Position numbers and translations under genes: made by a program. A stretch of DNA of 64,000 nt from Porphyra umbilicalis (Eukaryota > Rhodophyta > Bangiophyceae > Bangiales > Bangiaceae), in NCBI GenBank assembly GCA_002049455.2, contig KV918939.1, positions 1-64,000 of the forward strand. The letters run 5' to 3'. Every line of letters starts with the position of its first letter. Position 1 is the stretch's first letter. Positions 32,601 through 44,088 of the stretch are shown piece after piece. Below the pieces are notes generated by a model. It did no database searches. It was not told the DNA's origin and saw only the letters and a program-made list of their open reading frames with translations.

Positions 32601-32989
32601 GCCTAGTTAAGGTGGCTCTTCTGGGTCTGTGCCTGACAGCGACCCCCTGAAAACGCAGAGCGACCCCCTGAAACATCTTGAGCAACTTGGTTAAATATGA
32701 GTGATCGAACGCAATTTGCGCCGCGACCCAAATGCGACCCCCTCATCGCGGCTTCACCGGGAGGGGTGCGGCACCACCAAGATGCAATCGTGGATGCTGA
32801 CATGAAGTTTATGAAGTGATCCTTTGTCGTCGCAGGTGGCAGTTGGCAACGGTGCCCTGGTGAAGCGGTTCTTCCGCTCCCTTGCGCCGACCCTTCAACG
32901 GTCATCCTGTGAGAGTTCACACAATGGTCGACACTGTCGGAAGCGGCAAGTATGTTTTTAGTGTACGGATGAGTATGGGAGCTGTGCTC
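32601..32989. other. No gene; short direct repeat
   Basis: GCGACCCCCTGAAA occurs at 32639 and 32661, and a related GCGACCCCCTC follows near 32729. This may be the edge of an unidentified element. Nothing else is recognised. Confidence 0.4.
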
Positions 32990-35671
32990 TGAGTGCTACG
33001 CGATCGCACGCCCGCTTCATCCCCGCCTGTCATACCGTCCATGACCGTTGCATTTCTGGATATGTCCCATTGACCCTTACAGCAATGCCTGGCCCATTTC
33101 TTGTGCCTTCTTGTCCACAAGGCTACGGTGGATGACATTGCATCCGTATTTGACGGGCCAGTCTGGGCCTACAATTGTGACTCAGGCACCCGCCTCTTTC
33201 TCAAGGAGGCAGTTGGCGCTACTGCGTGGCGGGAAGTGGCACTCCAGGGTCTACCAGGCACACGGTGTCTGCGCGTGGCCCGCCTCCCTGTATCGAGGTG
33301 CAGACGAGGCAGCTGTGACGCGTGCTTCTCTTGGTAGCGAAGGGCAGCAAATTGTGGCTTTCTCGCCTCTCCCGCAGTCCCCATAGACTCCACTGCCACA
33401 ATTCATCCTCGCGCGAAGCGCGCAGGTGCGACGCTGCCGGCTGTGGGCCGCCCTTCTGCCACCTCTTCCCTGTGTCCGCCGGCAGCGCACTGTCCCCGCC
33501 CATCACTTGGAGTGGACACCGGTCCTTCTGCTGATGCACTGCTCCGCCCCGACGCCGATGTCGGAGATGTCGCTTCCGCCGCCCTACTCGCTGAGGCTCA
33601 TCCCGAGCCGAGCTTCCAATAGTTTCTGGAATACCTTCTCTCGGGAGTCGTCGGCCGGACCCACGACTAGTCCATCCCTTGGCGCATTGCATCGGCCATT
33701 CTGCTACACGCAGACCGCGATCAGATCTGTCTCTAGCAGAAAAACGGACGGCCTCGGGTGTACGTGCGCCAAGTGTCGCCGCGGAAGGAGGCCATCAAAA
33801 AGAGCCAAATAAACATGCGGCGAGCGGCGGTTCGACGCCAACTGATGGTAGCCGGCGTGGTGTCGTGCGTTGACAGCGACGGGTCGGTCTGTGCTGGTAG
33901 TGGGCCTCCAGGGGTAAACCTGTACAACAGGCAGCAGGTTGGGATCGTTTTTGAGCTGAGCATCAGCTGGTCGGCGTTCAACAAACTCCGTCGGGCGATG
34001 GCCGGAAGCGAGAGCGGGTTGGCCAGCCGCCACGTGTTGCGCGCCGCCAAGAAAGAACTCGCGGACTTGCCCGCCAAGAAGGTGGTGGTCACAACCACGG
34101 GTGCCCATCTTGCCAATTTGGCAGTGGCCGTGCAGGAGCGCGTGACCGCTCTCTGCGATGCAAGCCGATTCTTCGAGAGGTTTGTCTACGGCGCAGACGG
34201 CAAGCCGCTGCGGGCAGAGGACGCAGTCGTCCCAGGCGGCTTCGAAATCGGGTCCTGGGGAGGCCGCCCCCCTCCGACAGTCCCCGACGTTCACATCACC
34301 GTCGGCTTGGACAAAAGGGGCGAACCCGCATCGGAGAGAATTGTGCTCTTGATTGTCAACCAGGACTTGCCAAACAACCCGAGAAATACCATCCTCGCTG
34401 CGGTCTCTCCATGCACTGAAGACAAGTTCCCCGCGGTTTCGGATGTAACGGCCACTCACACGGCCGGTGTCGAAGAGCTCCTGCAGCGGGGGCTGGACGT
34501 ACGTGGGGAGCGACGTCCTGTGCGGCTGCTGTTGTCTGGCGACCAGGAGTCGCAATGCACGGTTGTGGGACACAAAGGCCCCAGCGCGACGATGCCGTGC
34601 ATCCCGTGCAAGAGCACCAAGGCGCTGACCATCACACACTCGAAGCTCGCCGCCAAGTACGGGACTCTTCAAGACGGTTCGGGGCCATGGCGCCCGCGTG
34701 AAGCTGGTCAATACGTCAATTAGTCGGTGATCAAGTCCAAGACCAACCAGGACGACCATCGGTCGGTCACCTGGCGGCCGCTGCTGTCCTCCAATCCTCG
34801 CCAAATCGTCCCAATTCCTGTTCACCTCGCAATTGAAATCACCTCCCGGGTGGTGCGGCTGAGTGTGGAAGTAGTGATACGGTGCTGCGGCCGAAGCGTG
34901 GCATCCAAATTTGCCTACGAGCTGGCCGAGCTACTGAATGCCGAGGCGCATGTGCACCCTGTGCCATACCATGGTGGCCGGTTTATCGGGCGTGATTGCC
35001 ACGCAATCGAATAGCACAGGGACGCTGTGTGCGCGGCGCTGGAGGGGAAACAATTTGGTGCGGTAGCGGAGCGCGGCGAGAGAGCAATGCAGTACCTGCA
35101 GGCGTACACGGACGCGTGGGGGCGGTGGATCAGTGTCCGCAAGGTCCTCAACCGTGCGACAATCGCGACAGTCGCCGAGGCTCGGTCGGATGTGACCGCC
35201 TTTGTGCCTGGCCTGAAGCGGTCCTTTGGTTGAGTGAACCTGTCTCCCAAGCTCCACATCCTATTAGCCCGCGCTTCTGACTTCCTGGATGCGTTTGGGA
35301 GCATCGGGCTCTACGGTGACCAGGGCCTAGAAGCATGGCACGGACGGTACACCCAGACCGCGCGGCTGTACCCGGGTGGATCGGACCTCGTGTCCGCCGT
35401 CGCATTCGTGCGCGACATGGCGGTTGCTGGGGACGCAAGCCCCGCTGTGGTCGGGCAGGGTGGCCCCCAGCGGGCGTTGGCAGAGGACGGGGCGCACAAG
35501 GATACCAAAGCTGGAGACAAGTGACTTCGCTCAAACAAGCCCGAAATGCCCTTGTGTGATGAGACGCAGAAGAAAGCTGAGCACGAGCGGGAGCTGTGGG
35601 AGGACAAGGTGTTCGCAGTCGCTGCAGAGACCATGGTTACGTACGAGAGTCGTCTGCAAAACCAGGCTCGC
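32990..35671 (+). pseudogene. Transposase-like frame broken only by stop codons
   Basis: One plus-strand phase carries protein-like sequence for about 2.6 kb without a visible frameshift. It is interrupted by TAG at 33335, 33620, 33668, 33734, 34721 and 35012, by TGA at 33071, 35231 and 35522, and ends at TGA near 35669. The longest open part is 33758-34723. Motifs include LLLSGDQESQCTVVGHKGPS with a following CIPC (34520-34615), PIPVHLAIEI (about 34810) and PKLHILLARASDFLDAFGSI with GLYGDQGLEAWHGRY (35240-35350). The layout recalls Tnp2-type (CACTA) or KDZ-type transposases, where an SGD..C..G..G...C..C block precedes a KLH...E/DQG.E..H block. That assignment is from memory of the families and is uncertain. 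Confidence 0.55.
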
Positions 35672-36068
35672 TGATACAATGTCAGCGTTTTGTTTTGGAC
35701 ATGGGCATGGCGGAGGGTACTGCGCTGGGCGGGCACCATGGCGAATGTGCGGCGGCATGCCGAGTTGTGGATTGAGCGAGCCGTGCCAGTACATGACGCG
35801 CGTCGCATCGTGGAGAGGGCGGCGGGTCGGTGCCGATTTCTCTAAGGTACAGGTCCCTGCAAGGATAGTCCCCCCCCCTCTCATGGGCCAGCTGAGGAGG
35901 TTGACTTGATCCACGTGTCGAGTCACAGGGAAAGATTGTTGTTTTCGGCGTAATGCGAGAGGAGGCTGACAGATTCTGATCTGACCAATAGACGATCGCA
36001 TTTGACGCGAGAACCCGATGGGAATTTGTAACTGCGGTCGCGACCTAGAAGAGCCAATTCACTAGGTT
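35672..36068. other. No gene seen
   Basis: Spacer between the transposase-like frame and the next C-rich block, with no recognisable features. Confidence 0.4.
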
Positions 36069-37250
36069 TTGACTAGGAGTGTTCTCCGCCCCAGTCCTCT
36101 TCGTCGCGGCTCCCACCACAGCTGCCGTCGTCGCCGACGGCGAACACCGCCGCCGCCTCCGCCACAGCCGCCTGACTTTATCCGGCGCCGCCACCCGAAC
36201 TGCCGTCGGCTGCCACCGCCCGACCGCCGCTCTAGCCGTCATTACCACGACCACCCCGCTGACAGCCGACCCCGGCGCCTCCGAAACCTCCGCCACCGCC
36301 GACCTCTGAACCCGCCGTCGCGGCCTCCTCCACAACCGCCAACGGCCGCTCCCGCCATCGCCGCCGCAGCCGGCAGCCGCCTCCGACTCCGCCTTTATCG
36401 CCGCAGACGCCGTGAGCGCCGCGCGCCGCCGCAGAAAGCCGGCCCTGCCGTCGCCGCCCACCCCACCGACGCCAACCGCCGACCCCGCCGACGCCAACCG
36501 CCAACCCCGCAAACGCCGACAACCAACCCCGCCGTCGCCGCCGCCGCCGCCACTGCGTACCGACATCCTCGGCGCCACCCCTGCATTTGCTGACCGCCAC
36601 CACCGCCCCTGCGGCCCCCGTCACAATCGTCGGTCACCACCTTCGCTGCCCCAGCCGTTGCCGTCTCCCGTCGCCGCCCTCGCCGCTCTCGCCGACTCCG
36701 CCGCGTGCGCTCCCCCCCTCCGAAGCCGCCGCACCGTACATCTCCGCTGCCGCCACCCACCACCGCTGCGCTCCCATCCAGCCCACCGCCATCGGACGCT
36801 GCCTCACAAGCCGCCGTCGCGGCCGTCATTGTTGCGGCCGTTGTCTGCTTCCCAGCCGCCGCTGCCCCTTCCGCTGTCCTCCATCACCAGGTCTGCCGGC
36901 AATGCCGCGGCCGCCAGGATAGGCCGCCAATCTCGCTGCAGAGTCCCTCTTTACCCCAGCCGCCGTCGGTAGATGCTCCCGCCACCGTCCCGACCGCCGT
37001 CTGCTGCCCTCACCCGCGCCACGGCTTTCGCCGCCGTCCTCCTCCGGCCCAACGTCCCCGCCGCCAACCCTTGCCACCCGATCTGCCACAGAGGGCTCCC
37101 GCGCTGCGCACCCCGCCGACGTCACCCGCCACCGCCAATACCCCGACCGCTCTCTCCCACCAATCTCTTCGCCAGCGCCGCCGTCTACGGCCGCCCGCGC
37201 CCTCCTCACGGCTGTTCCCTGCATTCTCCAATTCTGTCGCATGGCTGCCG
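36069..37250. repeat. Second C-rich degenerate minisatellite
   Basis: CCG/CGC-rich plus strand like 31376-32600, with recurring CGCCGCC, CCGACCGCC and CCACCGCC strings. Several frames are open by composition alone (for example 36069-36593 plus, 36826-37419 minus). No domain is seen. Confidence 0.7.
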
Positions 37251-37858
37251 CTGTAGCATCTGCAGAGTCAACATACGGTGGCAGCCCCTCTGCTGTTATT
37301 GAAGTTTCGAAATCCCACCGCCCAGCTCGAGCTTGCTTAGTGGAGTTCCTCACTTCAGAAGTTTGACCGATATGCACAATGAGAATTGCGCCAGAAAGAG
37401 CAGTCTCGGCCAATGACATGTCCAGAAACCGGGAGAGGACGAGTCAAAGAATGTTTTGCTCTTGGAGTTTTAGTATAAAGGTCGACAAGTTTTTAGGCAA
37501 CAGCAATTCCTCACACCGCAGATGCGGTACAGCGGGAGCTACCGCACGTAAGTGACAAGGCCGGCAGCGACTGAGAGGCGCATTCTGGCGGCCGCTGTGC
37601 GCTGGCGGGCTCGTGTCAAGAAGAGCAACCTCGCCTGAGTGCCTGTGTTGTCGCGCCTGCTGAAGGGGGCCACGGCCCGGTGTTTGTCACCGTGCGAAGG
37701 AGTCCACCAGACCCTGTCGAGAGCTGTAGGCCGTGCCCTGGCCGCTGGGTGGTTCGTGCGTTGTACCTAACAGGGTGAAAATTCTGGGGGGAGGGTGGCG
37801 CGGGCCGGGTCGGCGGGCGGCGCAGGCAGCCTAGGGGGGAGGGACCGCGCGTCGTTGG
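37251..37858. other. No gene seen
   Basis: Mixed-composition spacer with no recognisable features. Confidence 0.4.
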
Positions 37859-38749
37859 CTATGTATTGAGTGCCTCTAGCTGCTGCAGATTGGTTGGAGA
37901 GCTCGATTGGACGTGGGGGCACAGTTGGACATCGGGGTGGGCGGAGGTAGGGGGCTGGGTGTGCGATAGTGCCGTTTTCGGAGGTGCGGCCGCGGTGGGG
38001 CTAGAGGTGGGACTGTGAAAGCCGGCGTCAACGTTCATGCACGGCGAGGCAGTGCGCGACTCTGCAGTCAGCCTGCTTCCTGAGCTGTCTACGCTTCCAC
38101 AAATACAACTGCCTGCAGTTCCCACAACGGTAGGAGGCAACCACGCAAGTGCACGAACACGCACTCGAAATTCCCTGGCTGTTGGTCGCTGCCCTCTAAT
38201 GACCCTTTCTAACCGAGCCTTGGTCGTTTTGGGGCAGCACTGCCCTGAGAGCGGGTGTGCCAGCTCCTTTGAAACCGCCCAAGTCAGCCAATGGTGGGAT
38301 GCACACAGTAGAGGGGGGCACGTAGGCAGCTCTTGGACCACTCCTTTGCGCAAATCGGCAAGCCACGATGGCTGAAGCTGACCGTTCGACCGGCATGCCT
38401 CATCCTCAAAAGCCTTGCACAACATGAGGGGGTGCGACCGCAATATGCGTGACGCACAGGAGCAGATTCGATCTAAATTGATACCGATGGCCCTCCATCG
38501 TCGGCAGCCGCGCCCATCGCATCTCAGGCGCATCTCACGGCACTTCGGCTGCATTTCGCAGACCATCGCATTTTCGGAAGCTCTGCACGACAGGCCTGAA
38601 GATGTCATCAAATATGAGTCCAGATGCATGGATTCTTTGCAAAGCAATGTCATCCATTTAACCGGCAGCGGCGGGGGGATGTATAATTTGATTAAGTTAT
38701 TTCCTACTTCATTTAAGCCTTGACGGCTGGCTAATTCTTGTTCTGCCAT
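37859..38749 (-). CDS. Unrecognised open reading frame, 296 codons
   Basis: Starts MAEQELASRQGLNEVGN and stays open for 296 codons in sequence that is not extremely GC-rich, which is mildly notable. It has a Cys-rich middle (CEMQPKCREMRLRCDGRGC, about residues 65-83) and a Pro/Ser/Thr-rich C-terminus. No family is recognised and no flanking signals support expression. It may be part of a decayed element or random. Confidence 0.25.
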   Translation of the reverse strand: MAEQELASRQGLNEVGNNLIKLYIPPPLPVKWMTLLCKESMHLDSYLMTSSGLSCRASENAMVCEMQPKCREMRLRCDGRGCRRWRAIGINLDRICSCASRILRSHPLMLCKAFEDEACRSNGQLQPSWLADLRKGVVQELPTCPPLLCASHHWLTWAVSKELAHPLSGQCCPKTTKARLERVIRGQRPTAREFRVRVRALAWLPPTVVGTAGSCICGSVDSSGSRLTAESRTASPCMNVDAGFHSPTSSPTAAAPPKTALSHTQPPTSAHPDVQLCPHVQSSSPTNLQQLEALNT

Positions 38750-39489
38750 CCGCCGGATATCTCGTCACGGATGGAGCTTACCGCCACTTACTGTCATTTG
38801 CATAAAGTTATCGCCACTTGACTCGGGCAGCTATCCAGGCAGGCCACTTGACTGCCTGACATCAGCGGCCGGCTGTGTCTGGCACCCGTTTCGGGTGGTC
38901 AGACACACCGTCGCAGACACCGGGCCCACCGCCCTGACACTGACGTGTCCGGGAGCACAGCCGTGACTGCTTCTGACCTGCGGTACTGGGGCTCCGGGCG
39001 AGTTGGCGACGGCAACGGGCCAAGTCTAATAGATCAAACTTCATTAATAGTGCATCTGCACTGCATCTCCGTCAACACATCCGCCAAAGGCGCGGGCGTC
39101 ATCTCCCCATCGCGTGCACACAAACGGGACCATCAGAGGCAGCCAAGAGTAGCAAGAAAAGAAAAGGGAGAAGGGGAGGCGTCAGTTCATGCGATCACGA
39201 GAATCACCAGGTCGCGATCCCTCGCACCCGCCGGAGGCCTCCACCTCCTCTCACACCGACGCCCAGGCGGCGGCGGCGACGGCGGCGGCAGCGGCGGTAG
39301 CGGCCGCACACACGTCCAATCGCGAAGCCCCCGGCGCGGTTGCAAGCAGTCTGCAAGGGGGAAGTACATCACAAGCCATAGATGCAGTCGAGATGTCATC
39401 GGAACGCTACAGTCGCCACAGTAATGCAATAAGACTGACCCACACCAGCCGCGCGAACGTACCGAGTCCCTGCTTGACACCTCTTCACC
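38750..39489. other. No gene recognised
   Basis: Contains a short Ala-coding GCG-rich tract (39263-39310) and a small inverted pair near 38870-38910 (GTGTCTGGCACCC / GTGGTCAGACAC). No domain. Confidence 0.4.
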
Positions 39490-39945
39490 CCCTCCAAGGC
39501 TACCACCGGATCGCCGCCGGCGCCGCCCGCGGAGGCGACCGCCAACCCCCCCGCCGCGACCACCACCGGATCGCCGCCGGCGCCGGCCGCCGACGCCCGC
39601 CAGTCCGCCGCCTCCTCCGCCGCCGCGACCACCACCGGATCGTTGCCTGCCCCGACAGGGCCGCCGGCCAAGTCACCCGCCGCCTTCCCCGCCGCGGCTA
39701 CCGCCGGATCGCCACCAGCGCCGCCGGCCGACGCCCACCGACTCACCCGCCTTCCCCGCCGAGGCCACCACCGGATCGCCGCCGGCCCCGCCTGTCGAGT
39801 CGCTCGCGGCCGCGCCGGCCACGGCCACAACCGGATCGCCGTTGGTGCCGCCCACCGAGTCGCGGGCCGCCTCCCATGCCGCGACGAAAACCGGATCGCC
39901 GCCGGCGCCACCTACCGAGTCGCTCGCCACCACCCCCGTCCTCTC
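39490..39945 (+). repeat. 60-69-bp minisatellite, about seven units
   Basis: The landmark GGATCG recurs at 39508, 39568, 39637, 39706, 39773, 39833 and 39893, each time within an ACCACCGGATCGCCGCCGG-like string. One frame would read Gly-Ser-Pro-Pro-Ala-Pro-Pro repeats, but unit lengths are not all multiples of three, so no single frame is kept. Confidence 0.85.
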
Positions 39946-40787
39946 AGCGCTGCCACGACACGTGCAGGGCCAGAAGCGGGGGCGGCCTTTTCTCGACCCC
40001 CCGTTTCCTCGCCGTGATCGAGGCGGAGATCCCGCGAGCTCGCTCAAGACATACAGATTTATCCCGATCTCCAGTTCGCCACGGAGTTGACATGACTATT
40101 AAGAAAACAACATCGAGCACTGATGTACAAATGACAAACGATTTCCATTCGAGAACAAGAAATCGGAATTCGAAAACGAGGAACAGCCGCCAAAGATGTG
40201 AAGAAATATTCCGGTAGTACAATTGTAGGATTCTACCGCCAATCACAATGCTCACAGAGAACAGGTACACAAAGAACTACGTGTTGATAAACGACTTATT
40301 CAAGGATGCTTAATAATCAAAATATTCTCAAGAAAGGTTTTGAGCACCTGACTATTCTTGAGATCAGTTCTATGATTGCTTTCCGGTAGTTCTTTGTGGC
40401 GTGCTCGTGCCTGACCGCTGCAGCGGCGGCCGTCCAGACTGTGGCGGCGGCAACGGACGCGGTTGCAAACAGTTTGTCAGGCACGGCGACTCTTGTGGGC
40501 GAGACGACACACGTGTGGCCGCAACGGTCGCGACAGTCCACCCCACTGTCCGCCATCCCCCCGACCGACTGTCCGCCATCCCTTCGCCCCCACTTTCCGC
40601 CCCGCCCCACCCCGCCGCGCCTCCCCGCCCCCGCATAACCCCCCTCCTAACCCGCCGCTGCCCTACAGGCGCCGCCGCTGTGGCCGGCCCGCCCCTTCGC
40701 CAACGCCTCTTTTCCTCCCTTCGTCTCCCTCCGTTTTTTTCGGCGCGCTACCCTCAAACTCCCCTCCTCCCCGACCCCCAACCCACC
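39946..40787. other. No gene recognised; small inverted repeat
   Basis: An AT-richer patch (40100-40400) carries ACAAAGAACTAC at about 40268 and its inverse GTAGTTCTTTGT near 40387, enclosing about 130 bp. C-rich sequence follows. Confidence 0.45.
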
Positions 40788-41291
40788 ATGGGAGGCGGCG
40801 GCGCCTCCCACCCCGCCCCCGCCGCCCCCCCCCCGCACGGTTCGTCGTTCACCTCGACGTGCGGCTGGCCCGCCGCAGGGCCGCCCCCCCAGGTCAGGTG
40901 GCCGCCCGCGTCGCAGCCGTTGCCGCCGCAGAGCTCGTCCTTTTTTGGAGGGGGCGGCTGGACGTGGCCGCCGCCGACGCGGACCTGGCGCCGCACGTCG
41001 CCGCCGTGCGCGTGGGCGATATTGCGAACGGAAATGACCTGGGTCCTCGCCACACCAAAGTCCAGAATCACTGCCAAGCGTGTGATGGAAATGCCCTCAG
41101 ACGGCCTCAAAGGCTCTTTACCAGAAGCTCGCGCACAGGCTAAGTCATTCGGGAGTGTCTTGGCCGTGAGAACTTTTCAACCCAGAATCGTGGTCGCATT
41201 AGAGACGCCCGTCCTCGCTGTGGGTCTCTCTGGTGGCGTCGAGAAGGCACACCTGCGTGATTGGCGATTGTTAGACCACAGGTCCCACTGA
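40788..41291 (+). CDS. Weak candidate open reading frame, 167 codons
   Basis: ATG 40788 sits in ACCCACCATGGGAGG, a favourable eukaryotic start context, and opens a frame starting MGGGGASHPAPAAPPPHG. The sequence is Gly/Pro-rich at first and nondescript later, with no recognised domain. Another phase in the same bases is also open, so this may be chance. Confidence 0.15.
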   Translation: MGGGGASHPAPAAPPPHGSSFTSTCGWPAAGPPPQVRWPPASQPLPPQSSSFFGGGGWTWPPPTRTWRRTSPPCAWAILRTEMTWVLATPKSRITAKRVMEMPSDGLKGSLPEARAQAKSFGSVLAVRTFQPRIVVALETPVLAVGLSGGVEKAHLRDWRLLDHRSH

Positions 41292-43423
41292 TCATTTTCA
41301 ATCAGTCCTGCACGGACTCGGTTTACTTCCTGTAGCCCCCCAGCGAGCGGTCAAAAAACGTTCCTCATGTTCGTTTTCAGGCACGGCGACGCTCACTTGG
41401 GCCACTGGACGCACTGGGGTGGATTGAGGACCCACCCTAACGCTTGAGATGCAGTTGAAATGATGTCCTAACCGGATCGAAAAACTCCAGCCGACACAGT
41501 TGTTGCGGATGGCCGGATGGTTGCACGCATTTTCCTGCCTTTGGTATCATTATGTACTGCCCTAAGGTCAGGTTGGCGGCCAAGTCCTGACGCTTTCAGT
41601 CTTAGAATCGACCGGTCGCGGCCGAGGACATTGCAGCAGAGAAATGACATGTACGGAATAGAAAATGACGACAAGATGCAAACATGTATTTCTTGGAGCC
41701 CGTCCAGAGCCGTTCCGATGTCGTGCACAGCGCTCGAGATGCGGTGTGATGCAGAAAATGACATCTAGATGAAGGTGGGCGCGGCTGCCGACGATGTGTC
41801 TCGATAGGTTGCCTTGATTTGGGCGCTTTCGACTTGGTTCATGCGCTTTCTGTGGCATGTTCGGCAGATATTCGGCGATCGCCTCTTCATTTCGATACTG
41901 GCGACGACGCTGATACGTGTCCTTCGTTGGCAACCACCGAGGGCGGCCAACAACGTCGAGGCCAACGGCGCGCAGATCTTTGAAAGGTAGCCCAGTCCAT
42001 TTAACCCATTACATTGCCCGTTGGCAACTCGTTGGCCCGTTGGCATCTGATCACTGGCAGGGCCACACGTAACGATTTCATTTGAGCGTTTCAGACCGTC
42101 GGCCCGACATTGGTGGGAATGCTCTCAGCACGTGTTGTTATTGGCTCCTCCATCTAAGTCGGCTGACAAAGGAACCACACACTGTACACCAGGCAATATT
42201 TGTGACATTTGGCAGCCACGAATCTGTCAGCTGCGCACGTGTTCAGTGAAGAGGCCGCCGGGCATTCCAGTGACGCTGATCATCTCTGACTTGTGACCCG
42301 GAGCCGCCTTCCCGCTTCAAGCTGCCCAGCGGTTGCTGAGACTGGGCCGAATCGCTCCACTTGTTACCTGCTTTCAGGCGGGCCACAAGTCGTAGAACTT
42401 ATGAGCCGTCTGGGAATGACGAGGGTGTGCAGAATGCCGATAAAATGGCCCCTGAGGCCTCGATTTGCCTGAATTTCGATCGACTGGTAGCCTGCTTCAG
42501 AGGAGGGCTACCAGACGCGGAATCCAGTCGCCGTCTCCAGCCGTCTCGAGCCATCTCGAGTACGTGGCATGCAGACTTGTAGTCCACGTTTCGGCCGCCC
42601 TGGCACAGGCCGGGCTGCGGCCGGGTTTCATTTTGGGCTCGGGGCCTCCGTTTCGGGCCCTCGTACCATGCACGCACCTCGTTTCAAAAACAGGGAAGAA
42701 TTCCTGTCTAATCCTTACTGATTTTCACGTGCTCCGAAAGACTAACGATAGGCTGTCGCTGACCGCCGCGGGGCGCCTCGGACGATGACAGCCGATCGTT
42801 AGACAAATCACGTGCACGGGAGAAGATTCTGCGCCGTACAATCATCCGCTTCGTACGCGGCATAAATTCTTACATGGCTCATCCATTTTCAACCCATCTT
42901 CACGGCATTTTATGGCACATTTTCTCTTTTCTCTTCGTCTTTTTCAATCAGGATTCCATCATCTCCGCTCCTTGTTTCCTAAACGCATCTGGTGCACGCA
43001 TTCCTCTCTGCTCGACTGCACGAGGCGTTCACTGACGCCCGCCCCCCCCAGCGTGACGCCTGAGGTCAAATAGGCACCCCCTCCCTGTGGTTATGCTGCC
43101 GGATGGCGCCCCTTCAGACAGTCGACAAGAAACATAATCTCCTGTTCGTTACACAGCGACATGGACCCAGCACCCATGCCAAATGATTCATTCCCGTGAA
43201 ACGCATTGCTCTCCTGGTGAGCACACCCAAAAGGCTGCGAGTACCCCCGCGTTGCTCTTTGACCGTTATCTAAGAGCTAAAAGGCTCACTGTTTGTTCTT
43301 TTTTTCTGACCTGTATCGTGGCCACCCTTCCATCTCCGGCATCTACCACTCGGCCATGGTACACAGATAAACACCAGGTACTCGTTCATTCGAACGTATA
43401 GTCTTCCCATGCAGGACCCGTGT
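41292..43423. other. 2.1 kb without a recognisable gene
   Basis: Contains the inverse copies of the 30.7-kb motifs (42015-42035 and 42098-42133). Short frames such as 41568-41933 minus and 42465-42788 plus have no family resemblance. Composition is near balanced. Confidence 0.45.
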
Positions 43424-44073
43424 TGTAGTACCACAATCTAGAGGGTTACCTCAGAAGGAGGGAAGTAACGGCCGTCTCAGCCGCGCGCGCGACACCCGCT
43501 ATGGGACTCGAGGTCCGGGAAGTCGGGCCGATCGAAACGCCAAGACATCAAGACACGGTTTACTTGCCGGCGACGACGGTGCCTCCCACCGTCGTCGCCC
43601 TTCGTCCTAAAAGGGCGGAAACCGTCGCCCGGGCCCAATTTCCCCAAATGGGAATTGACCCGGGCCGTCACCAACCAATGCAGATAATTCCCTCCATGCA
43701 TGTCAAGTCCCCTGAGGCGATCATTACAGACGAGGGGGAGAAACCGTCCCGCGCGCAACGCGCTGCACCCGCCGCGTGGCGCCCGGTCGGCCGTCGCCTG
43801 CCGCGCCCTCTCGGGCGCGCCAGCGCCCGCTCGGGCGCGCCAACCCGGCCTCCCGCGGGGCCCGCGTGCCGGGCGCGGCGGATCGGGTGCGCTCCCTCAA
43901 GTGGCCCGAGCCGGGCAGCAAGGCCGCCCCCTCGCCCCGCCATCCCGCTTCGCCAACCCGTCGGCCACCACCGCCGCTGGCGTCGCCACCACGCGTCGGG
44001 GACCGACGTCCCCCGCCGTCGCCGACGTCCCCGCGGTGGCCCCCTGGCGCATAGGGGGCCCCACAGTACTACA
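43424..44073 (-). repeat. 3' LTR of the chromovirus (650 bp)
   Basis: Inverse complement of an LTR beginning TGTAGTACTGTGGGGCCCC and ending GTGGTACTACA. It matches the LTR at 25877-26504. It is taken as the 3' LTR because a purine tract adjoins it at 44074 and no primer site lies on its other side. Confidence 0.88.
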
Positions 44074-44088
44074 TCCCCTTCGGCTGAG
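44074..44088 (-). other. Polypurine tract of the chromovirus
   Basis: The minus strand reads CTCAGCCGAAGGGGA directly before the LTR, parallel to CTCAGATGGGGGAGA at 18514-18528. It also forms the 15-base gap between the LTR and the antisense ORF start. Confidence 0.7.

Larger units (their letters stand above)
30721..42133. mobile_element. Hypothetical large TIR element bounded by inverted 36-37-bp repeats
   Basis: The 30721-30757 sequence (core AGAGCATTCCCACCAATGTC) is repeated in inverse at 42098-42133. A second motif, GGGCCAACGAGTTGCCAACG (30921-30940), is also repeated in inverse around 42015-42035, inside the first. A decayed transposase-like frame lies between. The pair could be the ends of one 11.4-kb element, or two small independent elements in opposite orientation. 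No target duplication was seen. Confidence 0.3.

Noticed and set aside
33335-35671. TAG as a reassigned sense codon
   Set aside because: In-frame TAA and TGA also interrupt other dead elements here, and TAG ends frames such as gag where homologs have sense codons. Decay explains the pattern more simply.
36069-37419. Overlapping long frames on both strands
   Set aside because: Same as the other C-rich block: degenerate minisatellite, no domain, no start or end signals.
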